Positions 63,407 to 64,000 of a stretch of 64,000 nt of DNA are shown one piece after another. Position numbers and translations under genes: made by a program. Under the pieces are notes generated by a model. That model did no database searches, was not told the DNA's origin, and saw only the letters and a list, made by a program, of their open reading frames with translations. The DNA comes from Merluccius polli (lineage: Eukaryota > Chordata > Actinopteri > Gadiformes > Merlucciidae). Within the stretch, counting starts at the first letter, position 1. Each line of letters starts with the position of its first letter. The DNA is taken from NCBI GenBank assembly GCA_030340625.1, contig JAOPHQ010005464.1, positions 52,172-116,171 on the forward strand, given 5' to 3'.

Positions 63407-64000
63407 CGTGTGAGTTGGCCGTGCGTTACTTGCGATAGTGTCGTCGTTCGCCAGCGGTGATGGTCACACTCCTCTGGTCCACACCTGCTTTGTGAGGACC
63501 GGGGGGACTGACTTGCGGGGACACAGGCTGTCTGGGGGCTCCGGTTCCCCCCCTCAGACGAGTCGGTCCGTCGGTGCCGGGAAATTCTTGTTCGAGGTGA
63601 GGACTTGACGGCATCCCGCTACCCCCCCCCCCCCCCCCCATTGCCGCCGCGGTCTGTAACTTGGGAGTCAACGACAGCCTTTCATCACAGGACACACAAA
63701 CCAAACCGGACACACATTCCTGACGCTCTCCCAACAGCAGGACTGCAGCCAGCCAAGGATCTCCATAGGAACAAGAAAAAGGGGTGTGTGTGTGGGTGTG
63801 TGTGTGTGTATCGTGGTACCCAGTTTGTGGGGACCTCTTGCTTTGTGGGGACCTTTTTTCCTTTTTTGGAGAGGGGACCACAAGCAAGCAAGGAAGGCAG
63901 GGGGGCGAGGAGGGAAGAAGCTCCTACCCCTGGATCTGAGTGTCAGGGGGGGGGGGGGGGTGTGAGGGGTGTGTGTGGGGGGGTGGTGGTGGAGGGGGGG
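63035..64000. other. GC-rich, GT/GA-repeat region of unknown role
   Basis: (GA)n at 63106-63126, (GT)n at 63189-63222 and 63350-63410, C17 at about 63624-63640 and G runs at 63307 and 63946. CpG is frequent at 63160-63300 and 63420-63660, so a promoter or 5' untranslated exon is conceivable. No start codon context, splice site or protein match supports a gene. Confidence 0.4.

Overview
The window reads as vertebrate nuclear DNA, most likely from a teleost fish; I cannot name the species. Evidence: interrupted genes with GT-AG introns, dense CA/GA microsatellites and minisatellites, and transposon families typical of fish (fish-type LINEs, Ty3/Gypsy elements including a Gmr1-like one, hAT, P/THAP, Harbinger and IS3EU-type DNA transposons, many palindromic MITEs). 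No rRNA, full tRNA, CRISPR or prokaryotic gene was seen. Almost every recognisable coding region is mobile or belongs to a multicopy transposon-like family, and most are broken.

Layout. 1-9.2 kb: one decayed minus-strand gene (C2H2 fingers, transposon-like core, SAMD3-like C-terminal part) cut by a palindromic MITE, a LINE tail and a hAT-like element; the hAT-like element itself holds a TTAA-flanked palindrome. 9.56-23.82 kb: what looks like one 14.3 kb DNA transposon with about 79 bp identical inverted ends and an 8 bp target-site duplication. It carries an IS3EU-like DDE transposase (minus) and a HECT-ligase-like gene (plus), convergent, and has been invaded by a P/THAP element, a palindrome with telomere-like repeats and a nearly complete LINE. 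23.8-28 kb: a mosaic of MITEs, including the first of two copies of an element carrying a helicase-like coding fragment. 28-33.8 kb: a decayed Ty3/Gypsy element with a LINE inside its protease region. 35-37 kb: a five-exon minus-strand gene for a DUF4806 protein, intact except for one nonsense codon and one homopolymer frameshift. 38-43.4 kb: mostly simple and tandem repeats and a SINE remnant.

43.5-49.5 kb: a very young Gmr1-like LTR retrotransposon with near-identical LTRs, a 5 bp target duplication and one 1385-codon gag-pol frame. Integrase precedes reverse transcriptase, gag contains a SCAN-like region, and the RNase H core is missing. 49.7-50.7 kb: a MITE. 52.4-57.8 kb: a long inverted-repeat structure whose right arm received a BED-finger hAT derivative and a Harbinger element, with near-empty sites preserved in the left arm. 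58-64 kb: minisatellites, the second helicase-fragment element, an 800 bp polypyrimidine tract and a GC-rich end of unknown function.

The genes do not form a cellular pathway. The window is best read as layers of nested insertions whose order can be worked out from duplications and empty sites.
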